Shown in pieces: positions 10,659-20,540 of a stretch of 64,000 nt of DNA (position 1 is its first letter; every line of letters starts with the position of its first letter). The translations under genes and the position numbers were made by a program. The notes beneath the pieces are model-generated. The model was not told the origin of the DNA. It did no database searches and was given only the letters and a program-made list of their open reading frames with translations. Source of the DNA: Alligator mississippiensis (taxonomy: Eukaryota > Chordata > Crocodylia > Alligatoridae); assembly GCF_030867095.1 (NCBI RefSeq), contig NC_081828.1, positions 54,165,434-54,229,433 on the forward strand. The letters are read 5' to 3'.

Positions 10659-12266
10659 TTCAACACTGGGAAAATTGACAGGAAGTGGAGGTGGGGGCTG
10701 GGGTCTGGGTCCTTGGCCGGGGCAGTTGGGGCATTCTGATTTCCAATGTCCTTCTTGCTTGCAATAATGACATTGGTTCCCATAGCCTGGGTTTTGTGGG
10801 CTCAAGGATCTATCTCTTCCCCTGAATCTACCCGGGCCTCCCCTTCCCCGTCCTCGTCCCCTTCCTCTACCTGGACCCTGCAACTGAGAAATCTGTAAGG
10901 CCATTAACTTAAACTCGGCACTGTCTTTAGACCGTTCCAATTTGTTATGAAAATGGTTAGCCGCAGCAAGGACTTCAGTCAAATCTTTAGTTTCCCAGCC
11001 AATAATTACTGTTTGAATTTTCTCAGCAATTTTAGGGTTAAGTCCCTGGACGAATGCTGCCACTATTGCTTGTTTAGCATTTCCGACTGGGTTATCCATT
11101 CCTGAGTATCGTTCAAATGCCTGTTTGAGGCGTTCTAAATAGTCACTGGGGTGTTCATTTTTGTTTTGTTTACAGGTATTTATTTTGGTCCAGTCTGCCT
11201 TTTTTGGGCAAATTGTGAGAACTGCCTGAACCAAAGCATTTCTCTTGTCAATAAAGTCTTGGCCAATCCCTGGGTTTTGATCTGGCCAAGTACAGGCAGC
11301 GTACAGACGTAGCATAGTTTCCTTGGGCAAAATGGATCGCATGAGCTGATTAATGTCAGCCCATGTTGGATTATAACAATTTATAACAGTCTGCAATTCT
11401 TCCTGAAATTTTTCTGGGTCTTCCCTGATTTTTGGGAACTTTTGAGTTAAATTGTAGAGATCATCTGGAGTCCAGGGTGCATGCACAGTTACTATATTTT
11501 GTCCATCGGTGCCAATGCCTGGCATTTGTCTTAGGGGGTAAACTTGTGCAGTTTGGGATCTCAGATTGATGGGAGATCTTTCCATGCCTACTCCCATTCT
11601 TCTAAATACACCTGTGGTGGGTTGTGACCCAGGAGTAAATTGCCACACTGGTGATGATTGAGTGGCAGATATGGTGGATGAGTCCGGACTATTAAGCTCC
11701 GTGGATGGATTTACTGAAGGAGCTTCAGCTAATGGGTCACTAGCCTGGGCTGAAGCCTGATGTTGAACCGGTTGTTGCTGATGTGGGAGTCCCAGGAGAG
11801 CAGGGTTCGAACAAAGGTCAAGGATATCCTCTGCTGGCTCCGGTGGTGGGGGCGCCCTGGGCAATGCTGGATACATCGGAGCAGTGGCCAGCGTGTAATT
11901 TGGGGGAGCAGCCAATTTCTCCCGAACAGCTTTTAACTGCTGTTTTAATTTTTCTTGAGAGTCTTTTAGGCTCCTAGTTTGAGATTCTGTCCGCCTTTTG
12001 GACATTTCATCATACCAATAAAAGAACGCGTCCCACTGGTTTTGTGGTGTTTTGGATCCACGGGACTCTAACGCCCCTCTCAAGTGCACTATTTTATCCT
12101 GATCAAATGTTCCTTCCTGTGGAAAATGTTTCACAGGATCATCCCTAGTATACCAGTTCCACTTATCCAGGTATTTGCAAGTCTCGGGAGAATAGTGTGT
12201 GTACATAAAGTACGCCGGAGTCCCCTTAGGGGGGACAGGAACCTGTTTAGACTGACTTGTTCCCAT
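10656..12266 (-). CDS. gag: ERV gag polyprotein, intact, 536 aa
   Basis: Structural precursor that assembles at the inner face of the plasma membrane. The ATG at 12266-12264 is followed by Gly2 in MGTSQSK, a myristoylation-type start. Residues about 1-115 are the matrix part, with a Lys/Glu-rich, coiled-coil-like end. Two late-domain motifs follow, PPNY at 121-124 and YPAL at 132-135, in a proline-rich linker. Capsid runs from about 240 to 460, with a major-homology-like stretch at 367-388 (NKNEHPSDYLERLKQAF). Nucleocapsid has a Gly-Arg run (465-485) and one zinc knuckle, Cys499-Cys502-His507-Cys512. The reading frame is uninterrupted to TAG. Length and layout suit a gammaretroviral Gag. Intactness fits the high LTR identity. 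Confidence 0.93.
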   Translation of the reverse strand: MGTSQSKQVPVPPKGTPAYFMYTHYSPETCKYLDKWNWYTRDDPVKHFPQEGTFDQDKIVHLRGALESRGSKTPQNQWDAFFYWYDEMSKRRTESQTRSLKDSQEKLKQQLKAVREKLAAPPNYTLATAPMYPALPRAPPPPEPAEDILDLCSNPALLGLPHQQQPVQHQASAQASDPLAEAPSVNPSTELNSPDSSTISATQSSPVWQFTPGSQPTTGVFRRMGVGMERSPINLRSQTAQVYPLRQMPGIGTDGQNIVTVHAPWTPDDLYNLTQKFPKIREDPEKFQEELQTVINCYNPTWADINQLMRSILPKETMLRLYAACTWPDQNPGIGQDFIDKRNALVQAVLTICPKKADWTKINTCKQNKNEHPSDYLERLKQAFERYSGMDNPVGNAKQAIVAAFVQGLNPKIAEKIQTVIIGWETKDLTEVLAAANHFHNKLERSKDSAEFKLMALQISQLQGPGRGRGRGRGRGGPGRFRGRDRSLSPQNPGYGNQCHYCKQEGHWKSECPNCPGQGPRPQPPPPLPVNFPSVE

Positions 12267-12486
12267 TTTCAGTCACACAGGGAGACGTAGGAGAGGCTTA
12301 TTTAGGATGTCCGGGCCGCTCAGTGCCTTGCCCCGCAGTTTTTCACTGCCCAGACAAAAGGCTTCTGACCCGACACCGGCTCATAAAATGGAAATGGGGA
12401 GGGAAACACTAGAGGGATCCTTTCACTCCTGCTTTTGCCAGAAGCTACTGGGACAAGGGGTTTGGAAAAGACAAAATCACTCAGAC

Positions 12487-12788
12487 GCCCTGTCCACTGG
12501 GTCACGAGGTTCCAGTTGGGTCCCCTTGCTTTCAAAACTGCCCTGTCAGGCACAATTGGGGCGGCTGAACCCAACTGTAGTCTCAGTCCTGGTCAGTGGC
12601 TCATATTTCTAAATACACACACACATTCATTCAATAAGCCCTGTCCACTGGGTCACGAGGTTCCAGTTGGGCCCCTTTGCTTTCAAAACTGCCCTGTCAG
12701 GCAGAATTGGGGAGGCTGAGCCCAACCGTAGTCTCAGTCCTGGTCAGTGGCTCATATTTCTAAATACACACACATGCACATTTATTCA
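12487..12788. repeat. Two-copy 151-bp tandem repeat in the ERV leader
   Basis: Copy one starts at 12487 and copy two at 12638, both with gccctgtccactgggtcac. They run on through ttccagttggg, ctttcaaaactgccctgtcaggca, the gtagtctcagtcctggtcag block and a CACACA stretch. A handful of substitutions separate them. Confidence 0.9.
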
Positions 12789-13054
12789 GTCAGCCAGACC
12801 TCCTACCCCACACCGCCTTAGTTAATTAACTACAAGCCCGATGTGCTGTTGGATGAAGGTGCCTCAAACAGTTTCTCCCTAAAACGTACGTTACCAGACA
12901 CAAAATGGGATCCTTTACCAGACAGAAAATTTTAGCCGGCAGTAAGGTTCAGACTGACCTGTTTTAACAAGGTTCAGATCCAGTTACCACGGCCAAGTTG
13001 GGAGCCTACAGGCAGTCCTCCTCCGAAACCCCAATAGAGATTTTGAATTAGGTC

Positions 13055-13064
13055 TCTTACCTCT
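13055..13064 (-). promoter_or_regulatory. Candidate splice donor in ERV leader
   Basis: The minus strand reads AGAG|GTAAGA, a near-consensus donor, about 70 bp after the primer-binding site. This is the usual place for the donor of the env mRNA. Confidence 0.6.
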
Positions 13065-13131
13065 CAAGTTTGGCGCCTCAGGGTTCGGGGGGGGGTAGCC
13101 TGCGGTCCTCCTTCCTCAGCCTGTGTTCTGG

Positions 13132-13149
13132 ATCCGAGTCACGGCACCA
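13132..13149 (-). other. Primer-binding site, tRNA-His
   Basis: The + strand reads ATCCGAGTCACGGCACCA, which ends in CCA like a mature tRNA 3' end. I recognise its complement, TGGTGCCGTGACTCGGAT, as the tRNA-His primer site known from the HERV-H group. It sits 5 bp inside the 5' LTR. All 18 bases agree with my recollection of that site. Confidence 0.9.
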
Positions 13150-13203
13150 GGAATTGTCGTGGAAACACACACAGTGTACTTTTGGGTCAGGTCAGCAGAA
13201 GCT

Positions 13204-13209
13204 TTTATT
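13204..13209 (-). terminator. Poly(A) signal AATAAA in 5' LTR
   Basis: AATAAA on the minus strand, at the same offset (49 bp) as the one in the 3' LTR. In the 5' copy such signals are normally bypassed. Confidence 0.65.
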
Positions 13210-13303
13210 TAAAAGAAACTACAGCTGTAGGGGGAGTTCCAAAGTGACATGGATTTCCCAAGCACTTGGAAGGGGTCCCCCCCCAAGAGCAAAATCAGGA
13301 GGC

Positions 13304-13310
13304 TTATATA
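13304..13310 (-). promoter_or_regulatory. TATA box of the ERV promoter
   Basis: TATATAA on the minus strand in the 5' LTR. Transcription should start roughly 25-30 bp downstream (about 13275-13280) and run into the provirus. Confidence 0.75.
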
Positions 13311-13657
13311 CTTTTTAACAGTCGCTTACAACTCACGTGATCATATAGTGAAATTAGCATGAAAAGCGGCTATAATATTACTTCATTATTTCTTTGCTGT
13401 AATCAGGATGGGAATTTATGGGGGAGGCGAGGTTAGTTCACAAATCTCCTTCTTGCACCTGGAAATCTACTTTGTACATACTTTTTTTCTACCTTCAAGG
13501 CCGCAGTGAGCGAAGCAGTTGCAGAAGAGTTACAAAGAACAAACACTTGCCCTTATCTGTTCTACTGTACAGAGCCAGCAATTCTACACAAAGCGGTTAT
13601 GTCATCTTATAACTAAAATAATCAAAGTTTAAGGCATATATTTTTTCTGATTCCACA

Positions 13658-13661
13658 ACAA
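13658..13661. repeat. Target site duplication of the ERV, right copy (ACAA)
   Basis: Matches 4678-4681 exactly. Confidence 0.85.
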
Positions 13662-14136
13662 GAAGGCAAGCTTCCCAGAAATGTAAGATGGTCCAATTAA
13701 AATCCTCTTTAAGCTCTGCTGAATGAATTTAGTGGATGTGTCAGATTAATAGCTGAAAAACAATAACAAACTATGAGTTCTATTAAAACAGATCCACTCT
13801 GCTAGATATCTGCACAAAACAAAGCAAAAGTTGCTGAGAATCACAGAGCTACACATGCATGCATGAAATGCTGATCCTTTGAATTTGAAGATAAAGTTCA
13901 CATGGGCTTGAAAAAGGCCAAGATTTGACCCAGGATCTTGTGTTAAAACCTGGAATGTATCTCTTGGTGAGGTGGTCTCTGCTACAGTTGTTCCAAAGTC
14001 CTGCTCAAGATCGCTGGTATCAGTCTGGCTTTCTAGGACATAGCAAGAAGTAAGACCAGTTTAACAACAGAATCCCTAAACTACTAAACCTTGCCTATAC
14101 TAAGGAGCTCTGACTTTTCTGACAATTATTTACTAA
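13662..14136. other. Short intergenic stretch
   Basis: AT-rich sequence between two LTR elements. I see no gene or recognisable repeat in it. Confidence 0.6.
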
Positions 14137-14140
14137 GACA

Positions 14141-15185
14141 TGTGGCCCAGGTAACTCGGGTATATATTCCCCTTCTCCAATTGAAGGGGATTGTTAGCTG
14201 GCAGGTGTGCTGTGGGGGAACTGCAGACTGCTCAGTTTCTCTCCATCCCTATAGAACCAGGCCAGGACAGTCAGGGGACCTAACTATATAAAAATGTATT
14301 TACATTAACTTATCACAAGGAAAAGAAACGTGGATATAAACATATGTAATATATATATATATAAGATATCTAAACAAATAACATAAACAGTACCCTCTGG
14401 GTAAATGCCATAAAACCTTATACCAGTGCTCCAGATACAGGTAAGTCACAGGTAAGCATCTAGTCTGAAACGGATAAACCCCAAAATAAACATAGATAGC
14501 TAACAGATAAACTATAGATAAGTATGGGTGAACAATAAATTGGCCACAAATAAACAACAGGTAAAATGATAGCAGCAGGGGGTCCCAGCAGAGCCCTAGG
14601 ACTACTCATCTACGAATGTACAAACATGAGAGTTCACAAAATATAAGGCATGACATCACACCACTTATGGTGCAAGAACCCCAAAAATAAATGTAATCCC
14701 AAGGGGAAACCCCAATGCCCTTGGGCTTTTCCCAAGCCCTACAAGGAAGCTGGTAACTTTAGCGGGGTCCTTCCAGTCGGATCTCCACTTTCAGGAGCCC
14801 TTAACTAACCAGGGGGGACTCCCCCACCCCGATGGAAGTCTTCAGGGGCGCTTCTGGGCTACTGCTTCGCCCTGCTGAGAGGCTCTCCTCAGCTCTTCTA
14901 AGCCCCACTCTTCTCTCTTTTCTGTCCCAGATGTGTTCCCCTCATGCTGGGCATGCAGCTCCTTTTATATGCTCCAGGGCTCTGCCCCGAAGTCTTCCCA
15001 ACCTGAGTGTTGCAGTCTTTGATCAGGTGCAGGGGAGAGGAAATCCTCTCCCCCCTCCCCTCAGGAAAGGGGCATGACTTAACTCCTCTTGCTGCTTCCT
15101 GATTGGTGGATGGGCTCCACCAATCAATACAGCAAGATTTCAAGCCTGGGCCTCAACCCAAGCTCCAAAAGGCAAGCTTGCTACA
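14141..15185. mobile_element. Solo LTR candidate, 1045 bp, TSD GACA
   Basis: The unit begins TGTGGCCCAGG and ends AAGCTTGCTACA. It is flanked by GACA at 14137-14140 and GACA at 15186-15189. The TG...CA ends and 4-bp duplication fit a solo retroviral LTR. Orientation is unclear: the minus strand has TATAAAAG near 14970, while the + strand has TATAAAA near 14285 and AATAAA motifs near 14530-14550. It contains no coding frame. The boundaries are inferred from the matching flanks. Confidence 0.6.
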
Positions 15186-15189
15186 GACA

Positions 15190-16010
15190 CTTTAAAAAAC
15201 CCCTAATTTTGTCTTTATTAGGGAATATATGAGATCATATAAGCAACAGCTGTACTAGGTTTATAGATCTATTAGTAATATGCTGAAACTTATTTGGGGG
15301 CACTGAATGAAAAGGCTTTAAGGAAATTACAAACCAGGGTGTTGCTAAGCAGGTATTTATATGAAGCAATTACTTTTAGATCTCTAGTTCAAATGTATTC
15401 CAAGCCAATAGTGAAAGAAGGTCATTTCCCTCTGGAGACTGTTGTAAAATGTACAGGTGGGCTCCATCCACCTTCTAAATATCTCTATTATCAATAGTTT
15501 TATTGTATACTAGCCAATTGTCCCTCAAGAATGATGGGGCGGGGGTGTCACTGCTGCCTCCCAGGAGCGGGGCTGGGGGGCAGAGCTTACCCAGCCGTCC
15601 CTTCCGTCTCCCTCCACCAGCACCCTGAGCTGCCACCGCCTCCAGTGCCGCTGGCCTTACCCCTCCCCCACTGCCCTGCTCCTCGGAGGTGGTGGAGCAC
15701 TTCCATGACAGCAGGGACAGAGCAGGGGGACAAAGCCAGCGGTGCTGCCCTCGCCGCTCTGCTCCATCCCCTCCATCCTCACTGTCATGGTGGTGCTCTA
15801 CCTTGATTGGTTGTTTCACCAACCAATCAGAGTGCTCCAAGAGCATTATGGACAGACAGACCGATGGGTTAAGCCCTTTATTATATAAGAATTGTCACCA
15901 TTGTTGAAAGAACTTCCAATTCCAAGCTGAAGTATGTTAGGGAAGGGGAGTGCATGCACTGTCACTGCCTGTGTTATGCTGTTCAGTGGATTTCAATATA
16001 CAGCGGATGA
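15190..16010. other. Stretch between LTR candidate and MIR
   Basis: About 15530-15800 is a GC-rich block. It is flanked by tatactagccaattgtccc on one side and a cagacagaccgatggg...ttattatataag motif on the other, which look like the ends of an old transposable element I cannot name. There is no gene. Confidence 0.5.
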
Positions 16011-16014
16011 CATA

Positions 16015-16205
16015 ACAGTTAGGGTGTTAGCCTGTGGCTCATGGTCCATTGCCTGTTCCACAACACATTTCCTTTATGACTCCAGATGACTCACTGGACT
16101 TCAGTTCCCCAGCTGTGGATAGGGCTGATAGCACTTCCCTACCTCACAGGGGTGTTATGAGGATGAATATATTAAGAACTGTGAGGAACTTGCTATTGTA
16201 ATGGA
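16015..16205 (+). repeat. MIR SINE fragment
   Basis: The sequence follows the MIR consensus order: gttagcctgtggctcatg, ttcagttccccagctgtgg, ctacctcacaggggtgtt and atgaggatgaatatattaa. The match to the MIR core and 3' part is clear by eye. It is diverged, as expected for an ancient copy. Confidence 0.75.
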
Positions 16206-18841
16206 CACCCTGTAAGTAAGTCCCTTGGATAAAGTTTCCAGAAGAGTAAATCTAACCTCATTCAGCAGTATCAAAGTTCAGCAAAAAAGAAAAGGAAGAG
16301 GGTAAAGGTAGAGCAAATGTTTTCTAATCTTCTCTTTGAAACCTGGGCTGAGCACATTTTGTGTCCTTTATTACTTCCTCCAAGTTGGGAGCAGGGAGGG
16401 TGGACTACTTGAAATCACCAACCTGTAGTAAATTGATTTGATCCAAGACAGACTTAATATTCTAGTCCAGAACTTCTGAGTGCGATATGCACAGTGCTCA
16501 TGAAAATCTTTTGACTGCCTTAATTCTTCTCTCTAAGTTGGCTCTTGGACTGTGACACAGCTACTGTAACATCTAATTTTATGCATGCACCTCTGAAGGT
16601 TTTTTGCTTTGGTAGTATGGGATGGCCACTTGCTTTAGCATAACCAGCATGATGCCTTTTTTGTGGTTATATTCATGGCCACAGCTTTGAAAATAATTCA
16701 GAAAACCTCTGGATATCTCCCAGTATACTGCCTTAAGTTTAAGACGTTGATTCCTCATCCTAGTTACAATTCCAAGATGCTGCAAGGAATTATTCTTATT
16801 GAATGAACATCAACATCTATGCTTGGTGCTGAATTGAATATTATATGGAAGTGCTAGTTGCAACTCCACAGCTAAGTCTATTTTCTGCTTGCATTTAAAG
16901 CAGAGTTAACCTTTGCTTTATATGAAAATACAGCAACTCCTCCTCACATGTACAGCACTTATGCTCAGAGTACAGAATTAAATTTTTGAGGATTAGAAGT
17001 AAATCCATTAATTAATTTATGACTCATAATTCATTAAAACGGGGTCCTTTAAGAAATGTAGCATCTGTTTCAGATTTTAATTTGTCCTGAATGAGCTTAA
17101 CAATAGAATGACACAGACACTTCAAACCTTTCACACAGTTAAAATTAATTGAAACCTTATGTATAGACTATTTGAAAAAACAGAGTGTAATTAAGATAAA
17201 ATTAGGTTATTGTTATTGGCACTATTTATTAAAAATCAGTTGAATCTAATATGGGCTGACAAAACTAAAATACCTTGAGCATAATCATGAGTTGTTTCAT
17301 GGGGTCACTATAGAGTATTAGGATGTTTAGGTGCCTTAATTATGCATTTATGATTTCAACATGTTTAGATTTCTTTTAATTCTGGATTTCTTAGGTTTAT
17401 AATGCTCGATTTTAGTACTTTTGCCTTTAAATTATATTTTTACCTCAAAATTACTGATGCATACTCTCAACCTCACCTACATCTTAATTTAGCTTTTAAT
17501 CTGGGAGCAGAAGAATTGTTCAAGGTCTCAAAGATGTCACCATCTAAAAGGTGACATTTTTCTTTGAGAGAAAGGTTACTATACTAGTTAGGTCATTACA
17601 CAAAAGGTCATGGGAGGAGGTTTTCACCAAAAAAGGGGAGACCTTTAGAAAAGTGAGGATTCCACAATATTCACAGGAAATTCCCAGGTAAATTAAGGAT
17701 AAATAGTTAGGAGTTATGGTGGAATCCTGGGGCTTGGGGGGCTCAGGTTTAATGCTCTGTTAGTGACCCTAAGCAAAACTGTTCTGTCCCTGAGTCCCCC
17801 AATGGTAAAATAGGGGTGTTGTGAGCCCTATAAATCAAGAATGTGTGAAGTGCTGAGCTCTTGCTGCAAGGGGTGTATTATTGGTATTATCTGAAATAAG
17901 ATTCCAGTTTGGGCCTAACACTTTCCGGCCTGAATGCAACAGCACCGCGCTTGATCCCTGTTGCTTTGTCTGATTCATTCTCTTGCGCTGTTGGCAGAGG
18001 GGAGTTGAAGGCTGTAGCACGCTGAATTCAGACAGTATCTTGCTTAGCTGTGGATAAATTATTTTAAACCATCCACAGTTAGGAAAATAATACAGCACAG
18101 TTCTAAACTTTTAAATAAAAATGTCACTAATATTCATTGAATATATAGGGATGTGTCACTTGTTTCTTTAAAGAAAATTAAGCATATTTGATTAACAAAA
18201 AAGGCCAAAGATGCAAATTCATAGCAAATGCTTTGTCTTATCCACAGTCGTTGTATCTGTCAGAAGTACTCCCAGTTCTGGTGGGAGTCATTTGAGCTGT
18301 GACAGGAGCAGGACAACAGGTTCAGAGTAATGATCTGGCTATTAGGAGAATCTTTAAATACAACTTATGAATTCTGGTTGAGGTTCTGAAACTGCTGTAT
18401 CACTGAAAGCTTCTGTGCATGTGGAATCAGTCAATGCTGTGTCACATGTCTCTTGGATGAGGGATAATGGAGGATTATTAAACATTGATGGCTCCCATTC
18501 AAGTAGCACAGAAACTGGGCTAGTCAGCATTGTGCAGCAGAAGTGTTTGGAGCAGTGGCATTTCCCCAGATACTGAATAAAGAGATCAGTTGTTAGTACT
18601 GGATCTGCAAAATCACAGAGCATGAGAGAGACAGACTGAGGGAATTCAGAGGGACCAGCAGAGAGATGGTTTGGCTGAGGGAGCGGGAGAGAAGAAAGGG
18701 GGTTGCTTTCATAGCAGGGGGATCTGGTTTAACTGCAGGAAAAAATAAATCAGCTGTAAAGTGGGGAGAAAGAGGAGAGAGAGAGAGAGAGACTGTGATT
18801 CAGAGAAGTCATGTGCAGGAAGGGATATCCTTAGCTCCCAA
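16206..18841. other. AT-rich intergenic stretch
   Basis: No supported gene. About 17720-17855 looks like a second, more diverged MIR on the + strand (gaccctaagcaaaactg, ccctgagtcccccaatgg, taaaataggggtgttgtgag). A (GA)n run lies near 18775-18792. The remaining open frames are short and lack codon structure. Confidence 0.55.
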
Positions 18842-20270
18842 AATGGGTGGGTGATTATTTGTGCCTGAGGGCCACTTAGGAAGTTTTGGTGAGCTGCCGC
18901 GGGCTGGGTCAGCACCCCTCTCACTGCCCCCCTCCCGTGGCAACAGCTCACCAAAACCCCCTTAGTGGCTCCGCTCTGCACTCAGCTGGATGGCTGGGAT
19001 GGGGTCAGGGTGTTGCCCAAACGGCTAGTTTCGTGCCCCCGGAGGCTTTTCCGATTGACCTCAAGGAGAGAGTCACACACTCAGGCTGGGTCCATTTCAA
19101 ATTTATTGTTTGCGCAAACAAGATCGACTAGGGGGCTAGTAGCCCAAAGCAGAGTCGACCCCCGGTCTTTGTCCGAGGGTCTTTTTATAGCTTACCTAAA
19201 CAAAGAACCGTAGCGTGTTATGCAGTTATTGGCTGTCTCACAGCTTCTACAAGCTTCTACTGTTTCGTCTAAGTTTCCGCAAGACGTCAAAGTTTCCATG
19301 GTTACATCTAAGTTTCCACAGGAAGTTTGGGTTTTCATGCTATGCTTAACTTATTATGGGTTATGTTATAGCACCTGTGTGTTTTTAACAGGGGGGTCGG
19401 CGGTAAACTTAATATCCTCTAGCAACCCCTTATCTTATGTCTTCAATCTATGTGCAGAAGCTAATGCGGAAGCCATTTGCAAGCCATGTCGAATACAGAA
19501 GCATTTTGCAAAAAGGCATTATGTCTAAATTCAATCATTATGTCTAACCTCGTATTTGTACCACAAGGGTGAGGACCGCAAGGCTGTGACAGCCCAGAGC
19601 GGCACCATGATCCACTTTGCATGGCTCTGCAATGGGCACCGGTTTTATGGGCAGAGGCATGTGGGGAGTGGATCACAGCTCTGCCCAGGGCCCTGACCCC
19701 CTGCTGTCATGGCCCTGTGATCCTGGGGTCTCCATGGAGACTGGCCAGGAGCCAAGCTGGCAGGGCATGTGGCCAAGTGGATGGGATGGGGCTGTTGGCC
19801 GGTGGGGAATTGCGTCCAGGGCCCGGGACAGAGCCACAATCTACTCCCTGCATGCCCCTGCCTGTGACCAGTGCCCATCGCAGGGACATGGGGGCAGTGG
19901 ATTGTGGCTCTGCCCTGGGCCCTGGCCCTGCACTGTCACCACCCTGCAATCCTGTCCTGTGATCCCAGCCCCACCCACCCATCCCACTCTCAAACACTGC
20001 TCCCTGCCTGCTCATGGCCCCATTTCATCCACCTGGCTGCACACCCTGGCGGTGAGTGCTGCGGCATTGGGGCTGGGTCTGGCAACAGAAGCAGCTGGAA
20101 GAAGCCTTTGCTGCCAGAGCTGCAGGGGAGTGAATCCACGCATGTCCCATGGCCTGGGTGCCCCCTGTGCCTGTGCCTGTGCCAGAAGGGACCGAGGGAC
20201 CCACCACAGGCCAGATAAAATCCCTTGGTGGACCAAATCCAGCCCACAAGCTGTATTTTGCCCACCCCTG
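18842..20270. mobile_element. hAT-like DNA transposon with a nested solo LTR
   Basis: The left end (gggtgggtgattatttg...gagggccacttaggaagtttt) and the right end (ctgtattttgcccacccctg) match the ends of the element at 34412-35090. The terminal CCCACCCCTG is the inverted form of the hAT-type CAGGGGTGGG end. The interior is GC-rich with internally repeated ctctgccc..gggccctg segments. It encodes no transposase, so it is non-autonomous. A 555-bp LTR is inserted at 19011-19565. Confidence 0.65.
19011..19565 (-). mobile_element. Solo LTR candidate, 555 bp, TSD AGGG
   Basis: Bounded on the + strand by TGTTGCCC and TACCACA, and flanked by AGGG at 19007-19010 and 19566-19569. On the minus strand it begins TGTGG, like the full ERV LTR, has TATAAAA at 19189-19183 and AATAAA at 19107-19102, and ends CAACA. 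The order TATA then poly(A) signal fits a retroviral LTR in minus orientation. The interior is not visibly similar to the ERV's LTR, so it probably belongs to another family. Confidence 0.75.
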
Positions 20271-20540
20271 TCCTAAGACTCTGATCTCAGTCAGGGAACT
20301 CTGAGAAGTGGGGAGGAAACTGAGACAAGGATGTGTGTACAAGTGATGTTATTGTTTTGTCTAGCTCTGTATATTTTTTGTGATAGCCAAATGAATGTGA
20401 TTGGTTTTTGGAATTTTTACAAACTATGGGTGTTGTTGCAATGGTTCACCCTGAAGAAGTGAGCTGTAAATCCAACGTATCTACAAAATTGGAGTTCTGA
20501 AAAAGGTGTGCTTAAGTTACTGGCTATCTTTGCTGGTAAG

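Larger units (their letters stand above)
12267..13131 (-). other. ERV leader between primer-binding site and gag
   Basis: 865 bp of untranslated leader on the minus strand. It holds a candidate splice donor near its start and a 151-bp tandem duplication. Packaging signals would be expected here but cannot be recognised from sequence alone. Confidence 0.75.
4682..13657 (-). mobile_element. Full-length gammaretrovirus-like endogenous retrovirus, tRNA-His primer
   Basis: An 8976-bp provirus on the minus strand in the order 5' LTR (13657-13155), primer-binding site, leader, gag, pro-pol, env, polypurine tract, 3' LTR (5184-4682). Both LTRs are 503 bp and I count about five differences, so the insertion is young compared with the other repeats here. 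Gammaretroviral traits are gag and pro-pol in one frame separated by TAG, a single zinc knuckle in gag, YVDD in reverse transcriptase, a CWIC motif in SU and CX6CC in TM, and the 4-bp target duplication. Three lesions break it: a frameshift in pol near 9030-9065, a TGA in integrase (7786-7788) and a TGA in env (6056-6058). It lies about 16.7 kb upstream of the SMG7 start codon, in opposite orientation. The clade within gamma-like ERVs cannot be decided from this window. Confidence 0.96.
13155..13657 (-). repeat. 5' LTR of the ERV
   Basis: 503 bp, minus strand, starts TGTGGAATC at 13657 and ends ACGACA at 13155. It differs from the 3' LTR at about five positions. U3 would run from 13657 to about 13280, with TATATAA at 13310-13304. 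R would contain AATAAA at 13209-13204. Confidence 0.96.

Noticed and set aside
19617-20276. Open frame of 219 codons
   Set aside because: It lies in the GC-rich interior of a hAT-like element, overlaps other frames on both strands and has no recognisable domain.
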